DNA of 64,000 bases from Oceanobacillus rekensis (lineage in GTDB: Bacteria; Bacillota; Bacilli; Bacillales; Amphibacillaceae). The notes under the pieces are model-generated. The model was not told where the DNA came from, ran no database searches, and saw only the letters and a program-made list of their open reading frames with translations. The DNA lies in contig NZ_MTBQ01000007.1 of assembly GCF_002153375.1 (NCBI RefSeq), positions 19,055-83,054 of the forward strand. Direction: 5' to 3'. Position 1 is the stretch's first letter, and each line of letters opens with the position of its first letter. Made by a program: the position numbers and the translations under genes. Shown piece after piece: positions 35,129-44,609 of this stretch.

Positions 35129-35947
35129 TTAAGTAGGAGGTGTTCCATGGATGTAACCTGGCGCCGGCTTAAGTATCGGTTTTTGCCCCAAAGCCTTAGG
35201 CTCTTGTATATATTCAAAATTACCCTGTCCATCCATACTTTTTCCTTTTGCCCATCTCCCTGTACTGCTTTCTTCTCCTAACGAATAGTTCATAAATGAA
35301 TAGGAAACTTCCTGCTTTTCATATTTTTGATTGAACGTAGAAGGTACAAGTGGTTTTTGTTTCTGTTCCAATTCTTCAATAGCAGCCATCCACTGGTTTT
35401 GATGCATCGTATCACGTGCAATCAGCCAGGAAAGCATGTCTCGCACCCCTTTATCATCCGTCATCTCATAGAGTCTCACTACCTGAAGACGACCTTGTGA
35501 TTCTGCATTTAGGTTTGCCCGAAAGTCAGCTAACAAGTTGCCACTTGCAATCGTATATCGGGCATTAAAAGGGTATCCAGCACTATCAGTGGGAGTTGCC
35601 CCAAGTCCCGAAACGATGGCATGCTGGGGATTCATACCTCCCATTACAGCTCCGATAACCGGATCTTTAGCAGCTTGTTCCTGTTCCTCAACAGGTGCAT
35701 CATCCAGTAACTGCGCAATCATCGTTGCCAGCATCTCTACATGGGCAATTTCTTCTGTACCAATATCTAGTAGCATATCACGATACTTTTCTTCTCCACG
35801 ACAATTCCAACCTTGAAACAGGTACTGCATCATAACCGTTATCTCCCCAAATTGTCCTCCCAGGACTTCCTGCAGCTTTTTGGCATAGACAGGGTCGGGA
35901 CGATCAGGTTTTGCATTGTACTGCAATTCTTTCATATGAAAAAACAT
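35129..35947 (-). CDS. Manganese catalase family protein, paralogue 1
   Basis: A 272-residue ferritin-like di-manganese protein. The metal-ligand helices are seen in 'GGQFGEITVMMQYLFQGW', 'DIGTEEIAHVEMLATMI' and 'RDTMHQNQW', which supply the Glu/His ligands. It would dismutate H2O2. The ATG at 35947 has AAAGGAG 9 bases upstream and gives an N-terminus (MFFHMKELQY) matching paralogue 2; a longer frame upstream is ignored. The C-terminal 'PAPGYIHGTPP' tail is typical. Family members in bacilli are often spore-associated. Confidence 0.9.
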   Translation of the reverse strand: MFFHMKELQYNAKPDRPDPVYAKKLQEVLGGQFGEITVMMQYLFQGWNCRGEEKYRDMLLDIGTEEIAHVEMLATMIAQLLDDAPVEEQEQAAKDPVIGAVMGGMNPQHAIVSGLGATPTDSAGYPFNARYTIASGNLLADFRANLNAESQGRLQVVRLYEMTDDKGVRDMLSWLIARDTMHQNQWMAAIEELEQKQKPLVPSTFNQKYEKQEVSYSFMNYSLGEESSTGRWAKGKSMDGQGNFEYIQEPKALGQKPILKPAPGYIHGTPPT

Positions 35948-36518
35948 TCTAATCACTCCTTTACCTTTTAAAATAACCAACAACCTATAAATTATTCTTT
36001 CAATAATAGAGACAAAGGTAATTTCTAAAAACAGAGGAGAAAAAGCAAATATAGCTGTTATCTCATTTACTACAAAGGGTAAAGCCAACTGCTATATAAA
36101 GAGTAACCTGGTGGAGTAGTGATGGACTAATAAAAGTAGAGTTACCAGAGGGACGGGAAAGCAGCTTTCCGCGCTTTTTATTAGGCTTTCTATCTATTCG
36201 CAATTTCTATTTCTTCTAATATAGCTTAAAGCTCTTCTGACTTCTCTATCCTCTTTCCTTACACTTAGTAATATGACATTATGTAAGTGAATTATTATAA
36301 GGGTATCATTATATTTCAGGATATCCCGATGCGTTCGGTTTCATTGTATAGCCCACTTAGACTAGACATCTTTACTGTTTTCATAGGACTATTGAAAGAA
36401 AAAAATTAAAGGCCGTTTCAATAACTTCCTTTTATGTGAACACATATTTCATGTTTCAGGTGAATATCAATACAAGAGGTAGATAACTCACCTAGAACAT
36501 AAAAAAGGATGTGAACTC
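35948..36518. other. Intergenic region between the two divergent manganese catalases
   Basis: No gene. A short perfect hairpin GGAAAGC/GCTTTCC (36156-36170) is followed by GCGCTTTTTATT and may terminate stray transcription. No sigma-B or forespore promoter could be recognised. Confidence 0.4.
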
Positions 36519-37379
36519 ATGTTTTTTCATGTAAAGGAATTACAGTATCATGCGAAACCAGAGCGGCCAGATCCAACTTATGCAGCAAGATTACAGGAAG
36601 TTCTTGGGGGACAGTTTGGGGAAATATCAGTTGCCATGCAGTACCTATTTCAAGGCTGGAGTGTTCGTGGAGACGGGAAATATAAAGATTTATTAATGGA
36701 TACTGGAACAGAGGAAATCGCGCATGTCGAAATGCTTGCAACGATGATTGCCAGACTGCTTGAAGGTGCTCCAGATGTTGAATTAGAGGATGCAGCACAA
36801 AATCCAATTGTTGCTGCGATTTTAGGCGGAGAAAATGTCCAGCATAAAATTGTTTCAGGTCTTGGCGCCATGCCGGCAGACAGTGTTGGGAATCGCTGGA
36901 CGGCAGATTATATTATTGCCAGCGGGAATCTGTTAGCAGATTTTAGAGCCAATTTAAATGCCGAATCCCAGGGAAGACTGCAGGTGGCCCGTTTATACGA
37001 GATGACCAATGACCGCGGTGTCAAAGATATGCTCTCCTGGCTGCTTGCACGGGATACAATGCACCAGAATCAGTGGTATGCAGCAATACGTGAGCTGGAA
37101 GAAAAAGAAAATATTGTCGTTCCAAGCACCTTCCCGAGAGAATTGGAAAAACAGGAAGTTTCCTATACGCTATTTAATTTCTCACGTGGTGATCAAAGTG
37201 CTGAAGGACGCTGGGCTCATGGACCAAGTATGGATGGATGTGGACAATTTAATTATGTGGCAAATCCGGTTCCATTCGCACCTGCGCCTGTTCTAAAACC
37301 TGCACCACCTTATATCTTCAACACACCCCTCTGGGCATTGAGAAAATCAGACGATCTGCCAGATCCAGACATGAAGTAG
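36519..37379 (+). CDS. Manganese catalase family protein, paralogue 2
   Basis: A 286-residue paralogue of the divergent gene, with the same motifs 'GGQFGEISVAMQYLFQGW', 'TGTEEIAHVEMLATMIARLLEGAP' and 'ARDTMHQNQWYAA'. It begins MFFHVKELQYHAKPERPDP and ends with a slightly longer Pro-rich tail ('PAPPYIFNTPL', 'DDLPDPDMK'). The dinuclear Mn ligands appear intact, so H2O2 dismutation is predicted. Two such genes back to back suggest an old duplication by inversion. Confidence 0.9.
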   Translation: MFFHVKELQYHAKPERPDPTYAARLQEVLGGQFGEISVAMQYLFQGWSVRGDGKYKDLLMDTGTEEIAHVEMLATMIARLLEGAPDVELEDAAQNPIVAAILGGENVQHKIVSGLGAMPADSVGNRWTADYIIASGNLLADFRANLNAESQGRLQVARLYEMTNDRGVKDMLSWLLARDTMHQNQWYAAIRELEEKENIVVPSTFPRELEKQEVSYTLFNFSRGDQSAEGRWAHGPSMDGCGQFNYVANPVPFAPAPVLKPAPPYIFNTPLWALRKSDDLPDPDMK

Positions 37380-37388
37380 AAAGGGAAA

Positions 37389-37421
37389 GGCTATCCAATG
37401 CTACCCGAGGATAGTCTTTTT
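37389..37421 (+). terminator. Terminator after manganese catalase 2
   Basis: GGCTATCC (37389-37396) pairs with GGATAGTC (37409-37416) followed by TTTT. A second inverted repeat, TAAGGGCGG with CCGCCTTA, follows at 37420-37448. Confidence 0.65.
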
Positions 37422-37534
37422 AAGGGCGGCATGATGTAATAACCGCCTTAAAGTCTTGAAGGTAGAGCTTTAATGTTTGTTTATTAGCGGATTGCTAACT
37501 CCCACTTTTTTGATAGATTATATAGTAAAACCTT

Positions 37535-37580
37535 AAAAAAGACCTTTCATTAGTTCACTGAACTTTTGAGAGGTCTTTTT
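37535..37580 (+). terminator. Second terminator-like hairpin
   Basis: AAAAAAGACCTTTC (37535-37548) and GAGAGGTCTTTTT (37568-37580) form a long stem with A and T flanks. It lies in the 345-base gap before the lipase-like gene, which otherwise shows nothing. Confidence 0.6.
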
Positions 37581-37724
37581 CGTGTGTCTGATTATCAGGC
37601 TAAATTTGCTTATCTATAATCGTGGAGCTTTTATTTTTAACATGAATAAATAGGTCATTTTCATCTTAAAATTAGACTTTGTTTCAAGTACGATTAATAT
37701 AACAATTCCAGAGGAGGTTGTCCG

Positions 37725-38582
37725 GTGACTCAAAAAATTGCTGTTGCAGTTATTCATGGTGCAGGTACTCCAACTGAAAATTTTGCAGATGAAATAATTA
37801 CACATATCTCTAAAGGTTTTACAAAAAAACTTTCCATTAACAACGCAGAAAAGGAGTTAGTGTTTGAACCGGTATTCTGGTCATCCATTTTTGAACCCGA
37901 ACAAGAGGAATTATGGAAAAGATTGCAGGATAACAGGCACTTAAATTATTCAAGATTGCGACGGTTCGTGATTGAGTTTTTAGCAGATGCCGTAGCATAT
38001 CAACCAACCGCCTTAGGGAATCAAAATTATGATAAAGTGCATTCTATTGTAGCTGCATCGATTCATAAACTCCGACAAAAGGCTGGAGCAAATGCACCCT
38101 TATGTATTATCAGCCACAGTCTAGGATCTATTGTTGCAAGCAATTACTTTTATGATCTGCAATACAAGCGTGAAAACATGGGAAGCGAAACAGTAAAGCG
38201 TACAAGTAATTCACCTATAGAACAATGTGAAACGTTAACTCATTTTTATACACTAGGTAGCCCTATGGCTTTATGGTCATTACGCTACATTGATTTTGGA
38301 TCTCCAATTACAGTTCCATCACCAATGATACCTAAATATTATCCGAATATCCAAGGTGAGTGGCTGAACTTTTATGATAAAGATGATGTACTAGCCTTTC
38401 CGTTAAAAGGAGTAAATGATGCATATAAAAAAGCGGTTACGAAAGATATTGCCGTGAATGCTGGAGGTTTATTAACGAGTTGGAATCCGTTGTCACATCT
38501 TTACTATGATAGTGACGATAAGGTGATTATCCCGATTGTCGATAGTTTGGTAAAAACATGGAAAGCTATTAACTATAAATGA
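37725..38582 (+). CDS. Alpha/beta-hydrolase, lipase-like
   Basis: A 285-residue cytosolic protein. It opens 'IAVAVIHGAGTP', the oxyanion-hole region, and has a nucleophile elbow of SHSLGS in 'CIISHSLGSIVASNYFYDL', a variant of GxSxG with Ser in place of the first Gly. Later 'FYTLGSPMALW' and 'NFYDKDDVLAFPL' match the triad-Asp region seen in PGAP1/lipase-like hydrolases. The substrate is unknown. It starts at GTG with GAGGAGG 8 bases upstream. Confidence 0.7.
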   Translation: MTQKIAVAVIHGAGTPTENFADEIITHISKGFTKKLSINNAEKELVFEPVFWSSIFEPEQEELWKRLQDNRHLNYSRLRRFVIEFLADAVAYQPTALGNQNYDKVHSIVAASIHKLRQKAGANAPLCIISHSLGSIVASNYFYDLQYKRENMGSETVKRTSNSPIEQCETLTHFYTLGSPMALWSLRYIDFGSPITVPSPMIPKYYPNIQGEWLNFYDKDDVLAFPLKGVNDAYKKAVTKDIAVNAGGLLTSWNPLSHLYYDSDDKVIIPIVDSLVKTWKAINYK

Positions 38583-38815
38583 TAGTATATAGGAGTACTT
38601 CTTGAAGATTAAGTTAGAGATATTAAAGTCCAATTACCTTTTTATAAACGATGATGTATTTTTATATAGGAATCAACCAAATAGTTTAGGTGCAAATCTT
38701 CATGAACCCTTAAGGCGGGAGTGTACTGAAAGAGGATAATATACGAATCGCTGAAATATGAAGAATTACATATAAATAAATTTATGTTTACGAGGAAATT
38801 AAGTTTACAGAAGAA

Positions 38816-38845
38816 GAGAACAAACCATAGTATTGGTCTGTTCTC
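38816..38845 (-). terminator. Hairpin after the DUF3231 gene
   Basis: GAGAACA and ACC (38816-38826) pair with GGTC and TGTTCTC (38835-38845) with one mismatch. On the reverse strand it is followed by a T/C-rich stretch. It lies just downstream of the - strand DUF3231 gene. Confidence 0.5.
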
Positions 38846-38866
38846 CATTAATAATGCTTGGTTATT

Positions 38867-39376
38867 CTATTCTTCAGTTTTGTTCTTAAGTAACGGTGGA
38901 GGAATTAACCAACCTTTATCTTTAGTTAATTTAAGAACTTTGGCACCGAGAATTGCTTTTTGTGTATGGAATTGTCCAAACATCATTGCAATGTCTTCAC
39001 GGATTGATTCACCAATAATTTGACTACATGCAACTAGACCAGCAGCGTTTTGTGTCCCCAAGGTAGCTGCGATTTCCATGTCTTGGAAACGGGCCCCATC
39101 CGGAATCTCATCTAAGTTAGCTTTAGGGGGCTCAGGAAGACTTGGTGGTAAACCAATTCCGTTATCTTTTAAAAGAGTTTCAATCTGTGCAATCTCCTGT
39201 TTACCAGCTTGAATAGCTTCTTCAAGCAATTTCTGCAGATCTTCATCACCTGCATGGTTTAGATGCTTTTGATTACCCGCAACCATTCCATTGGCCGCGG
39301 CTAGAAAAGACCATGTTGCAAAAACTTCTCCATAGTGCATTGGTTCGTTCTCAGGATTTCCACTTAAAATTCCCAT
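38867..39376 (-). CDS. DUF3231 protein, ferritin-like helical
   Basis: A 169-residue, largely helical protein. Segments such as 'MHYGEVFATWSFLAAANGMVAGNQKHLNHAGDEDL' in part, 'NGIGLPPSLPEPP', and 'AMMFGQFHTQKAILGAKVLKLTKDKGWLIPPP' match the DUF3231 family found in many Bacillaceae, often in duplicate-domain form and linked with spore coats. Its function is unknown. This is the single-domain version. GGAGG precedes its ATG. Confidence 0.8.
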   Translation of the reverse strand: MGILSGNPENEPMHYGEVFATWSFLAAANGMVAGNQKHLNHAGDEDLQKLLEEAIQAGKQEIAQIETLLKDNGIGLPPSLPEPPKANLDEIPDGARFQDMEIAATLGTQNAAGLVACSQIIGESIREDIAMMFGQFHTQKAILGAKVLKLTKDKGWLIPPPLLKNKTEE

Positions 39377-39571
39377 TCAAATCCTCCTTCAAAAAAATAG
39401 TAAACAATCTTCATCTCTTATCGTTACCTACTCATTAATACTTATTCAATATTAGATACATAATATAAAATGATTTGAAAAGGCATTTTATGTCCAATAT
39501 CTATTTAAGAGAATATAAATAGGATAAGCAGGAAACTCCGGGGAATAAGCTATCAATATTACTGCTTTGGT

Positions 39572-40369
39572 TTACTTACCGCCCATAGAGACCGACATTC
39601 GTGGTCTGGTGGCTTTGTACCATTGCAAACAAAGGATAAAGATAAGAACAATGTCAATAGCATCCCCACCATAATACATAATCATTCCGCCTATTTCTGC
39701 CTGTGCTGCGGGAATGCCTGCAGGAGGGTTTGCATAAATATACTTGGAAAGAATACCATGACCTGCTAAAGCAATCACAAAAACGACAGCACGATAAACA
39801 AAGCTAAATCGATGGGCAATCGGGTCAATATAAATCATCGATACAGTAAAAAGATAGCCCGCTAAGAAGACGTGGAGGTGGATCATCAGGTGTAAGAAAA
39901 AGTTCTCATTCATCAAAGCGTACAAGTCTGTTGTATACAGTAACCATAGTCCTCCAATATTAAGAAATGATGCAACAATAGGGTGACTTGGAATGCGCAT
40001 GAGCTGACTTTTCAACATACGTGAAAGACGTCGTGCTGCAGTAACATGGAGTGTTCGGAGCAGGAGTGTCATAGGTGCAGATAGAGCTAGTAGAAGTGGA
40101 GCAAGCATTCCCAATAACAAATGACCTACCATGTGTGCCGTGAAATCCATATGGGCACGATTTGCCAGAGGACCAATTACTGACGCGGCAACACATAGAA
40201 TTCCGAGGATATAGAAAACGTACCGGTATAACGGCCATTTTCGGAGATGAAGATAGCGGCTGGATGCAATTCCAACTCCTATATATATAAGCAACAGGGC
40301 GACAAAAAGCAATATCATTATAAATTCAAAGGGAATGGCAATCGTGTGATCGATATAATTATTATTCAT
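39572..40369 (-). CDS. ctaG: Cytochrome c oxidase assembly protein CtaG (caa3-type)
   Basis: A 265-residue membrane protein with about seven helices. Characteristic histidine-rich segments are 'DFTAHMVGHLLLGMLAPLLLALSAP', 'HLMIHLHVFLAGYLF' and 'ALAGHGILSKY'. Bacillus CtaG helps insert copper into caa3 oxidase. No oxidase genes lie in the window. The gene starts 2 bases after the stop of the DUF2243 gene, forming a two-gene operon frequently seen in bacilli. Confidence 0.88.
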   Translation of the reverse strand: MNNNYIDHTIAIPFEFIMILLFVALLLIYIGVGIASSRYLHLRKWPLYRYVFYILGILCVAASVIGPLANRAHMDFTAHMVGHLLLGMLAPLLLALSAPMTLLLRTLHVTAARRLSRMLKSQLMRIPSHPIVASFLNIGGLWLLYTTDLYALMNENFFLHLMIHLHVFLAGYLFTVSMIYIDPIAHRFSFVYRAVVFVIALAGHGILSKYIYANPPAGIPAAQAEIGGMIMYYGGDAIDIVLIFILCLQWYKATRPRMSVSMGGK

Positions 40370-40370
40370 A

Positions 40371-40874
40371 TTAATCTTCCTTTGCGCCTAGCTTCAACTG
40401 TCGATGTGTACGTAAAACAAGGATGAGGCCAATAGTGAATATTAAAACAGCCAATAGGTTCCATATCAAGTCGTAAACAAGCAGATTTTCTACATATCGT
40501 ATCTGGTGAATCCTCAATATTTTGTGTTGAATAATCCCATCGTATAATTGAAATGCCCCTGTCCCAATTAACACGCTTCCCCACCATATTAAAGGCCATA
40601 GAGCATTTCGCCTATGAAGGTCGGCAAACATAAACAATCCCCCAATTGTAGCAAACCAACTAAAAGCATGAAACAATCCATCTGAAATCAACCCAATTTC
40701 GGTTGTGGACCTATCGTAAAAATGATGCCAATGCAGTATTTGGTGAAACAATGTCTCATCTATAAAAGCAGCAAAGCCGATTCCAAACAAGACGCCTGAC
40801 CATAGATTGCGACTTGTGTACTTAAGGCGAGTAATATCATTTGGTTTTCTTGAATTGCTACATAAGTCAGCCAT
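40371..40874 (-). CDS. DUF2243 membrane protein
   Basis: About 167 residues with four membrane helices. The family pattern 'GFAAFIDETLFHQILHWHHFYD', followed by 'SDGLFHAFSWFATIGG', has conserved acid and His residues suggestive of metal handling. ATG 40874 has AAGGAGG 6 bases upstream, so I prefer it to the upstream in-frame start at 40895. DUF2243 genes commonly precede ctaG-like genes; a role in copper or oxidase assembly is inference. Confidence 0.8.
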   Translation of the reverse strand: MADLCSNSRKPNDITRLKYTSRNLWSGVLFGIGFAAFIDETLFHQILHWHHFYDRSTTEIGLISDGLFHAFSWFATIGGLFMFADLHRRNALWPLIWWGSVLIGTGAFQLYDGIIQHKILRIHQIRYVENLLVYDLIWNLLAVLIFTIGLILVLRTHRQLKLGAKED

Positions 40875-40926
40875 AGAATCCTCCTTCGTCTGCACCTATA
40901 TCTTTAACATTCTATTTCCATCCATT

Positions 40927-40951
40927 ATACCCAAGGTTAATCCGTTGCAAC
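40927..40951 (-). promoter_or_regulatory. Sigma-B-like promoter candidate for the DUF2243-ctaG operon
   Basis: On the reverse strand GTTGCA (40951-40946) and GGGTAT (40932-40927) are 13 bases apart. The -10 is perfect for sigma-B; the -35 matches four of six. The same stretch also offers TATAAT for sigma-A. Confidence 0.4.
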
Positions 40952-40988
40952 CTAAGAAATAGAAATCCACCTATTATGTAGTCATAAC

Positions 40989-41013
40989 GTTTTAAAAATT
41001 ATTACTTGGGTAC
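40989..41013 (+). promoter_or_regulatory. Sigma-B-type promoter of the large catalase
   Basis: GTTTTA (40989-40994) and GGGTAC (41008-41013), 13 bases apart, match the general-stress consensus GTTTWA/GGGWAW closely. Transcription would begin near 41020. Confidence 0.65.
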
Positions 41014-41062
41014 TAAGTTAATTATTGAACAATTTAATCTAAGCGATAGGATGGGTGATAGA

Positions 41063-43123
41063 ATGACTAAGGATAAATCCTCGTCAAATGACAATCACGG
41101 AATTGGCGGGAAGAAAAGTGAGCAAATGAATCAGTATCGAAAACGAAATACAGGAACAGATAAGGAATTGACAAGTGACAGTGGAGTAAAAATTTCGAAT
41201 GACAGGCAGACATTAAGGGCAGGAAAACGTGGCCCGACATTATTTCAGGACGCTCACTTTTACAGAAAACAATCCCACTTTAACCGGGAGCGGATACCAG
41301 AGAAAGTGGTTCATGCTAGAGGTGACGGTGCATATGGAGAATTTCAATTATATAAATCCATGAAACATGTCACAAAAGCCGATTTTCTGCAGGAGGCCGG
41401 CAGCAAAACACCTGTGTTTGTACGCTTTTCCAGCTTTATCGGAAGCAAAGGTTCCAAGGATACAGCAATCGATATACGTGGTTTTGCAACGAAGTTTTAT
41501 ACACAAGCGGGAAATTACGATATGCTGGCACTTTCATTTGCAGTCTTCGCTGTTGCAGATGCCATGAAATTTGCGGATTTTGTGCATGCGGTTAAACCAA
41601 ATCCGAAAACAGATGTCCCGCAAGCAACTTCTGCACATGATAATGCCTGGGATTATATCGCGAACAATCAGGAAGTTGCCCACTTTATTATGTGGCTTAT
41701 GTCTGATCGGGGACGACCAAGAAGCTGGCGCATGATGGAATCATGGCCGATCAATACGTTCCGGTTTATCAATGAACAGGGTAAATCAACTTTTGTCAGA
41801 TTTGTATGGAAGCCTGTACTTGGTGTCCATTCATTGCTGCTCGATGAAGCAGATATTATCGGAGGTGTGGATCCGGACTACCATCGACACGACTTACATG
41901 AAGCTATTGAACGTGGAGCCTATCCAGAATATGAACTGGGTGTACAGCTGATTGATGAAGAAGATGAATTCAAGTTTGATTTTGACATTTTGGATGACAC
42001 AAAACTGTGGCCGGAAGAAGAGATTCCTGTTGAGATTATCGGTAAAATGACACTGAATCGACTAGTTGAAAATCACTTTGCAGAGGAAGAACAAGTTTCA
42101 TTTGATCCGTCAACAATTGTACCGGGAATAGACTTCTCCAATGACCCTGTGTTGCAGGGCAGATCGTTTGCATATCGTGATACAGATTATCATCGACTTG
42201 GCACCGCAAATATTAATGAAATACCTGTCAACAGGCCTATTGCTGAAACAAACCATAACGGGCGGGATAGCTATTCGAAATATAGAATTGATGCTGATTC
42301 CGTAAATTATCATGAAAATACGCTAGCTGACAATACACCATCAGAGACTCCTCCTGAAGAAGGTGGATATGCGCATTATCCAGAGGAAGTAGAGGGGCAA
42401 GTAACAAGGGAATTTCCGAGCAAATCGTTCAATGATCATTTTTCACAGGCAAGACTTTTTTGGAATAGCATGTCACCTGTTGAGAAACAAAATATTGTGG
42501 AAACATTTAGCTACCACCTTGGAAAAGTGAAAAGCGAATCAATTAGACAGCAAAATGTTGAAATGTTTGCAAACGTGGATAAAGAGATGGCAACAGCTAT
42601 CGCTGAGAATATCGGTGTCAATGCTCCAGAGGGATCGCATGTTTCGATTGAAAAAAGCTCTCCAACACTTAGCCAGGCAAATACATCCTTTTCTCCATAT
42701 ACACAAAAAGTTGGAGTTCTCATTACTGATGGATTTAATGGTGAAGAAGTAAGGAATGTTCTTGATACATTACAACAAAATGGAATTTTCGCAGAAATTA
42801 TTAGTGCAAAACTTGGCAAAGTCGTAGCGACAGATGGTACAGAAATCAAGGTGGATAAAGCATTTCTTACTGCAAATCCTGTCTTACTCGACTCGATCTA
42901 TGTTGCTGGCGGAAATAATGAAAATCAACCAATGTTAAAGACTTTCATAAATGAAGCATATAAACAATATAAACCAATTGGTATTGCAACGACTGCACAA
43001 TCTTATATTGAAGAAACAGAGGAAAATAACTTAGCTGGAATTGTTTTTGCCGAAAACAATCCAAACTTCGAAAAGGACTTTGTTTCAGCAATTGCCAAGC
43101 AGCGCTTTTGGGATAGAACTTAG
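41063..43123 (+). CDS. Large-subunit catalase (KatE/HPII type with C-terminal flavodoxin-like domain)
   Basis: About 686 residues. The heme catalase core shows 'LFQDAHFYRKQSHFNRERIPEKVVHARGDGAYGEF' in parts with the distal His, 'VRFSSFIGSKGSKDTAIDIRGFATKFYT' in parts, and the proximal Tyr in 'GRSFAYRDTDYHRLG'. Residues after about 540 form the class-I-glutaminase/DJ-1-like domain ('VGVLITDGFNGEEVRNVL') that marks large-subunit catalases. It dismutates H2O2. ATG 41063 is chosen: it follows AGGATGGGTG, and the longer frame from 41006 would begin upstream of the predicted transcription start. Sigma-B control matches katE of B. subtilis. Confidence 0.92.
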   Translation: MTKDKSSSNDNHGIGGKKSEQMNQYRKRNTGTDKELTSDSGVKISNDRQTLRAGKRGPTLFQDAHFYRKQSHFNRERIPEKVVHARGDGAYGEFQLYKSMKHVTKADFLQEAGSKTPVFVRFSSFIGSKGSKDTAIDIRGFATKFYTQAGNYDMLALSFAVFAVADAMKFADFVHAVKPNPKTDVPQATSAHDNAWDYIANNQEVAHFIMWLMSDRGRPRSWRMMESWPINTFRFINEQGKSTFVRFVWKPVLGVHSLLLDEADIIGGVDPDYHRHDLHEAIERGAYPEYELGVQLIDEEDEFKFDFDILDDTKLWPEEEIPVEIIGKMTLNRLVENHFAEEEQVSFDPSTIVPGIDFSNDPVLQGRSFAYRDTDYHRLGTANINEIPVNRPIAETNHNGRDSYSKYRIDADSVNYHENTLADNTPSETPPEEGGYAHYPEEVEGQVTREFPSKSFNDHFSQARLFWNSMSPVEKQNIVETFSYHLGKVKSESIRQQNVEMFANVDKEMATAIAENIGVNAPEGSHVSIEKSSPTLSQANTSFSPYTQKVGVLITDGFNGEEVRNVLDTLQQNGIFAEIISAKLGKVVATDGTEIKVDKAFLTANPVLLDSIYVAGGNNENQPMLKTFINEAYKQYKPIGIATTAQSYIEETEENNLAGIVFAENNPNFEKDFVSAIAKQRFWDRT

Positions 43124-43415
43124 TAAAAGACTGGCCATTTTTTGAAAATTAAAAGGTCATTTCTCTTCTATATATCAAAGTCTGTGCTCTAGGTGGACCT
43201 AAAAATTTATATGTTCTTAGCTGGAGATCTTCCATCAGATTAATAAATTTGGTGGAGGCCTCTTACTTTATTAATATAGAAAAAAGAACTATCTACAGGA
43301 CATTATATGTTAAAATAAATGAAAGGGATGGAGAGTAAATCAAGTGAATAGGATTTACTCTCCATTTCTATGTCTTATGAATAGTAAAGATAAAAAGTTT
43401 AGGAGCGATACGAGA

Positions 43416-44609
43416 TTGAATAAAAAAGATATAGCAAATATACGGAAACAGTTCAAAGTAAATAATGATTTATTGAAAATTAAGGAAATCTTTAATGTAT
43501 ACATCATGAAAGAATCGAGCGAAATTTATCATCAGCAAAGCACGCCATTTGAAATGTTGGAACAGGAACAGCAAGAGTTGTTTATGACCAACTTTAAGAA
43601 AGTACTATCAGGACAGTTAGATGAAAAATTATTTGAATTAAAATTCCAGCGTGATGTGGAGAATAATAGCCAGCTAATTCTTCATCAGGGTTTATTAAGT
43701 ACAGATACAGATGAGTGGAAAGAGCATATGCTTCACATGGTAGAAAAAATGCTGAAAGAAAAGCAATATGAAATGGATATTGTCGTAACCTTTATTCGTG
43801 GAGAATATATGAAACCGATGAAACGAATGAGTGAAGAAGCAGAGGAAAGTGAACGGAATACCGTTTATTCCCATTCCTTTATCTTATGTAGTATGAATAA
43901 AACCCAAGAACCAAAAAAGGAATTACTGTTTGACTATGTAGAAAAGGAGTTTAAATACAACTTTATCGTTGATCCAATTATCAATTTGAACGCTCCCATA
44001 TCAGGATTTCTATTTCCTTCTTTCACAGAAAATGCTGCTGATGTTAACCACGTCCTTTATTCAGCGGGGAAAGCGAATGAACTGAATTATCATTTCATGG
44101 AGGAAGTACTAAATGCAGAAGAAATAATGACTGCAGCAGAGGATAAAATTGTATTTGAAGAAATTGTAAAAAAAGTAGCAGGTGATCAAACAATCAATAC
44201 CTCCACACTATCGAATGTATACGATGAGATTCATCGTGTCGTGGAAGAGAATGAGGAGGAAGATGTACCAAAATTAGACTTCAAAGATGTAGAAAAAGTC
44301 TTAAAAAGCAGTGGAATAGAAGACGTCGATACGGAAAAGGTAGAATCTGCTTTTAAAACTGTGATTGATGATGAAACATATGAATTTAAAGCAAGTAATA
44401 TCGTACCGAAATATACGTCAAAGTCTATTAAAATAGAGACGAAAATAGCGAATATTTCCATTAGCCCGCAAGACTTAAGGTATGTACGACAAGTTCATTT
44501 CAGCGGAAAACGTTTTTTAATGATGGAAGTAGAAGAAAATACGGTGATTGAAGGATTTGAGATGATTCCAGAAGCTTTATTTGAAAAAGCACCAGATAAT
44601 GAAGAGTGA
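43416..44609 (+). CDS. DUF4317 protein
   Basis: About 397 residues, acidic and soluble. It starts 'MNKKDIANIRKQFKVNND', the conserved beginning of DUF4317, followed by 'IKEIFNVYIMKESSEIYH' and 'NAPISGFLFPSFTENAADVNHVLYSAGK' in part. I choose TTG 43416 because AGGAG (43401-43405) lies 10 bases upstream and the N-terminus then matches the family; longer starts from 43344 lack support. Its function is unknown; it stands alone. Confidence 0.75.
   Translation: MNKKDIANIRKQFKVNNDLLKIKEIFNVYIMKESSEIYHQQSTPFEMLEQEQQELFMTNFKKVLSGQLDEKLFELKFQRDVENNSQLILHQGLLSTDTDEWKEHMLHMVEKMLKEKQYEMDIVVTFIRGEYMKPMKRMSEEAEESERNTVYSHSFILCSMNKTQEPKKELLFDYVEKEFKYNFIVDPIINLNAPISGFLFPSFTENAADVNHVLYSAGKANELNYHFMEEVLNAEEIMTAAEDKIVFEEIVKKVAGDQTINTSTLSNVYDEIHRVVEENEEEDVPKLDFKDVEKVLKSSGIEDVDTEKVESAFKTVIDDETYEFKASNIVPKYTSKSIKIETKIANISISPQDLRYVRQVHFSGKRFLMMEVEENTVIEGFEMIPEALFEKAPDNEE

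Noticed and set aside
35948-36088. Extended N-terminus for manganese catalase 1
   Set aside because: The extra hydrophobic 47 residues are absent from the paralogue, and AAAGGAG supports ATG 35947.
41006-41062. Extended N-terminus for the large catalase
   Set aside because: The codon would lie upstream of the transcription start predicted from the sigma-B-type promoter, and ATG 41063 has the ribosome binding site.
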